A stretch of 5,801 nt of DNA, from positions 1 through 5,801 of the forward strand of contig CAZMVU010000257.1 in assembly GCA_964569295.1 (NCBI GenBank), in the 5' to 3' direction. The number at the start of each line of letters is the position of its first letter. The first letter of the stretch is position 1. Below the pieces are notes generated by a model that was not told where the DNA came from, did no database searches, and worked only from the letters and a program-made list of their open reading frames with translations. A program made the position numbers and the translations under genes. The DNA comes from CAZMVU01 sp964569295 (GTDB taxonomy: Bacteria; Hydrogenedentota; Hydrogenedentia; Hydrogenedentales; JAGMZX01). Below, in pieces: positions 5,492 through 5,801 of this stretch.

Positions 5492-5608
5492 CCCGGGGTG
5501 GAACCCGGGTGCTATCGGTTTCCGGAGCGCCGAAGGTGCGGTTCTATACCAGCCTGGGCCTGCGGCCCAGGCTGGTATGGTACGGGCCGTTGGCCCTGAA
5601 GAAAGGGC
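5492..5608. repeat. Train of five hairpins; candidate structured repeat element or RNA
   Basis: In order: CCCGGG/CCCGGG (5492-5497 with 5504-5509, 6-nt loop); GCGCC-GAA-GGTGC (5527-5539, one G-U); the long hairpin at 5544-5580; GGGCC-GTT-GGCCC (5584-5596); and GCCCT-gaagaa-AGGGC (5593-5608), which shares bases with the fourth and could be an alternative fold. The G-U pair in the second stem would keep pairing in an RNA read from the plus strand. There is no coding frame, no T-tail and no match I can make to a named RNA family. The arrangement is typical of REP-like or other dispersed palindromic repeats. Confidence 0.6.
5544..5580. repeat. Long near-perfect palindrome (15-bp arms, 3-nt loop)
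   Basis: ATACCAGCCTGGGCC (5546-5560) and GGCCCAGGCTGGTAT (5564-5578) are exact reverse complements around TGC. In RNA the stem extends to 17 pairs with a U-G and a C-G at the base. No U-run follows in either direction, so it is not a typical intrinsic terminator. Confidence 0.9.
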
Positions 5609-5801
5609 GGGGTCTTGTCTACTCTACAGGGAGGGCGAGCGTCCCCGCGAGGCGAAAACTCTTTGTTGTTCGTAATTCTTTAGCCGTATGGCGCAAGGTG
5701 GCGCACGTGTTTTCGCCAATCTGCCCTGTGATAGCGAATACCAGTCGTGCGATGGGGATAGCCATGGTGTTGGCGCCACTTTGGACTGCGGTGGCTTGCC
5801 A
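5609..5801. other. Non-coding right edge, no gene supported
   Basis: Two readings stay open to the window edge, one on the plus strand from the ATG at 5688 and one on the minus strand ending at 5619. Neither has a ribosome binding site or a recognisable protein. TGGCGCA is repeated directly (5689-5695 and 5699-5705), and TGGCGCCA at 5771-5778 is an 8-bp palindrome. GGGAGGGCGAGC near 5629 resembles repeat DNA I have seen in PVC-type genomes, but I cannot verify that. Confidence 0.4.

Noticed and set aside
5544..5580. Intrinsic terminator for the DUF2726 gene.
   Set aside because: The stem is about 300 bp past the stop and has no T-run on either side.
5688..5801. Plus-strand reading from ATG 5688, open to the window edge (38 codons).
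   Set aside because: No ribosome binding site, no recognisable sequence, and it overlaps repeat-like DNA. More sequence to the right could change this.
5619..5801. Minus-strand reading entering from the right edge and ending at 5619 (60 codons).
   Set aside because: Its last part reads through sequence resembling dispersed repeats and no family is recognisable. A truncated gene cannot be excluded, but I cannot support it.

Overview
The window reads as chromosomal DNA of a diderm (LPS-bearing), GC-rich bacterium. It carries lptC, lptA and lptB, which exist to move lipopolysaccharide across the envelope. It also carries a type III pantothenate kinase and a biotin ligase without a DNA-binding domain. 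The right-hand non-coding DNA, with stacked hairpins and a GGTTCGG heptamer repeat, resembles dispersed repeats I remember from PVC-type and Hydrogenedentes-type genomes. That placement is a recollection, not a demonstration.

Positions 1-4365 (minus strand) form one compact block of six genes transcribed right to left: nadC, birA, coaX, lptC, lptA, lptB. Every junction overlaps: 8, 13, 4, 4 and 4 nt. This implies a single transcript and translational coupling. The block first supplies cofactors (NAD precursor, biotinylation of carboxylases, the first step of CoA synthesis) and then the periplasmic bridge and ATPase of the LPS transporter. lptB is cut by the left edge of the window (138 codons present). 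Two proteins are unusual: LptA has about 130 extra C-terminal residues, and LptC has a lipobox rather than only a membrane anchor.

Positions 4366-4716 are a divergent intergenic region. It holds a probable start region for the nadC operon, two inverted repeats that could be operator sites, a weak promoter for the rightward gene, and a hairpin that sits directly on that gene's ribosome binding site.

Positions 4717-5244 (plus strand) encode a 175-residue membrane-anchored DUF2726 protein, a family with a likely restriction-nuclease-type fold.

Positions 5245-5801 contain no gene I can support. They hold a bulged hairpin resembling the one upstream of the DUF2726 gene, a 7-bp tandem repeat, and a train of five hairpins between 5492 and 5608. 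One of these has perfect 15-bp arms around a 3-nt loop. This stretch is the best candidate for something undescribed: a structured repeat element or RNA.
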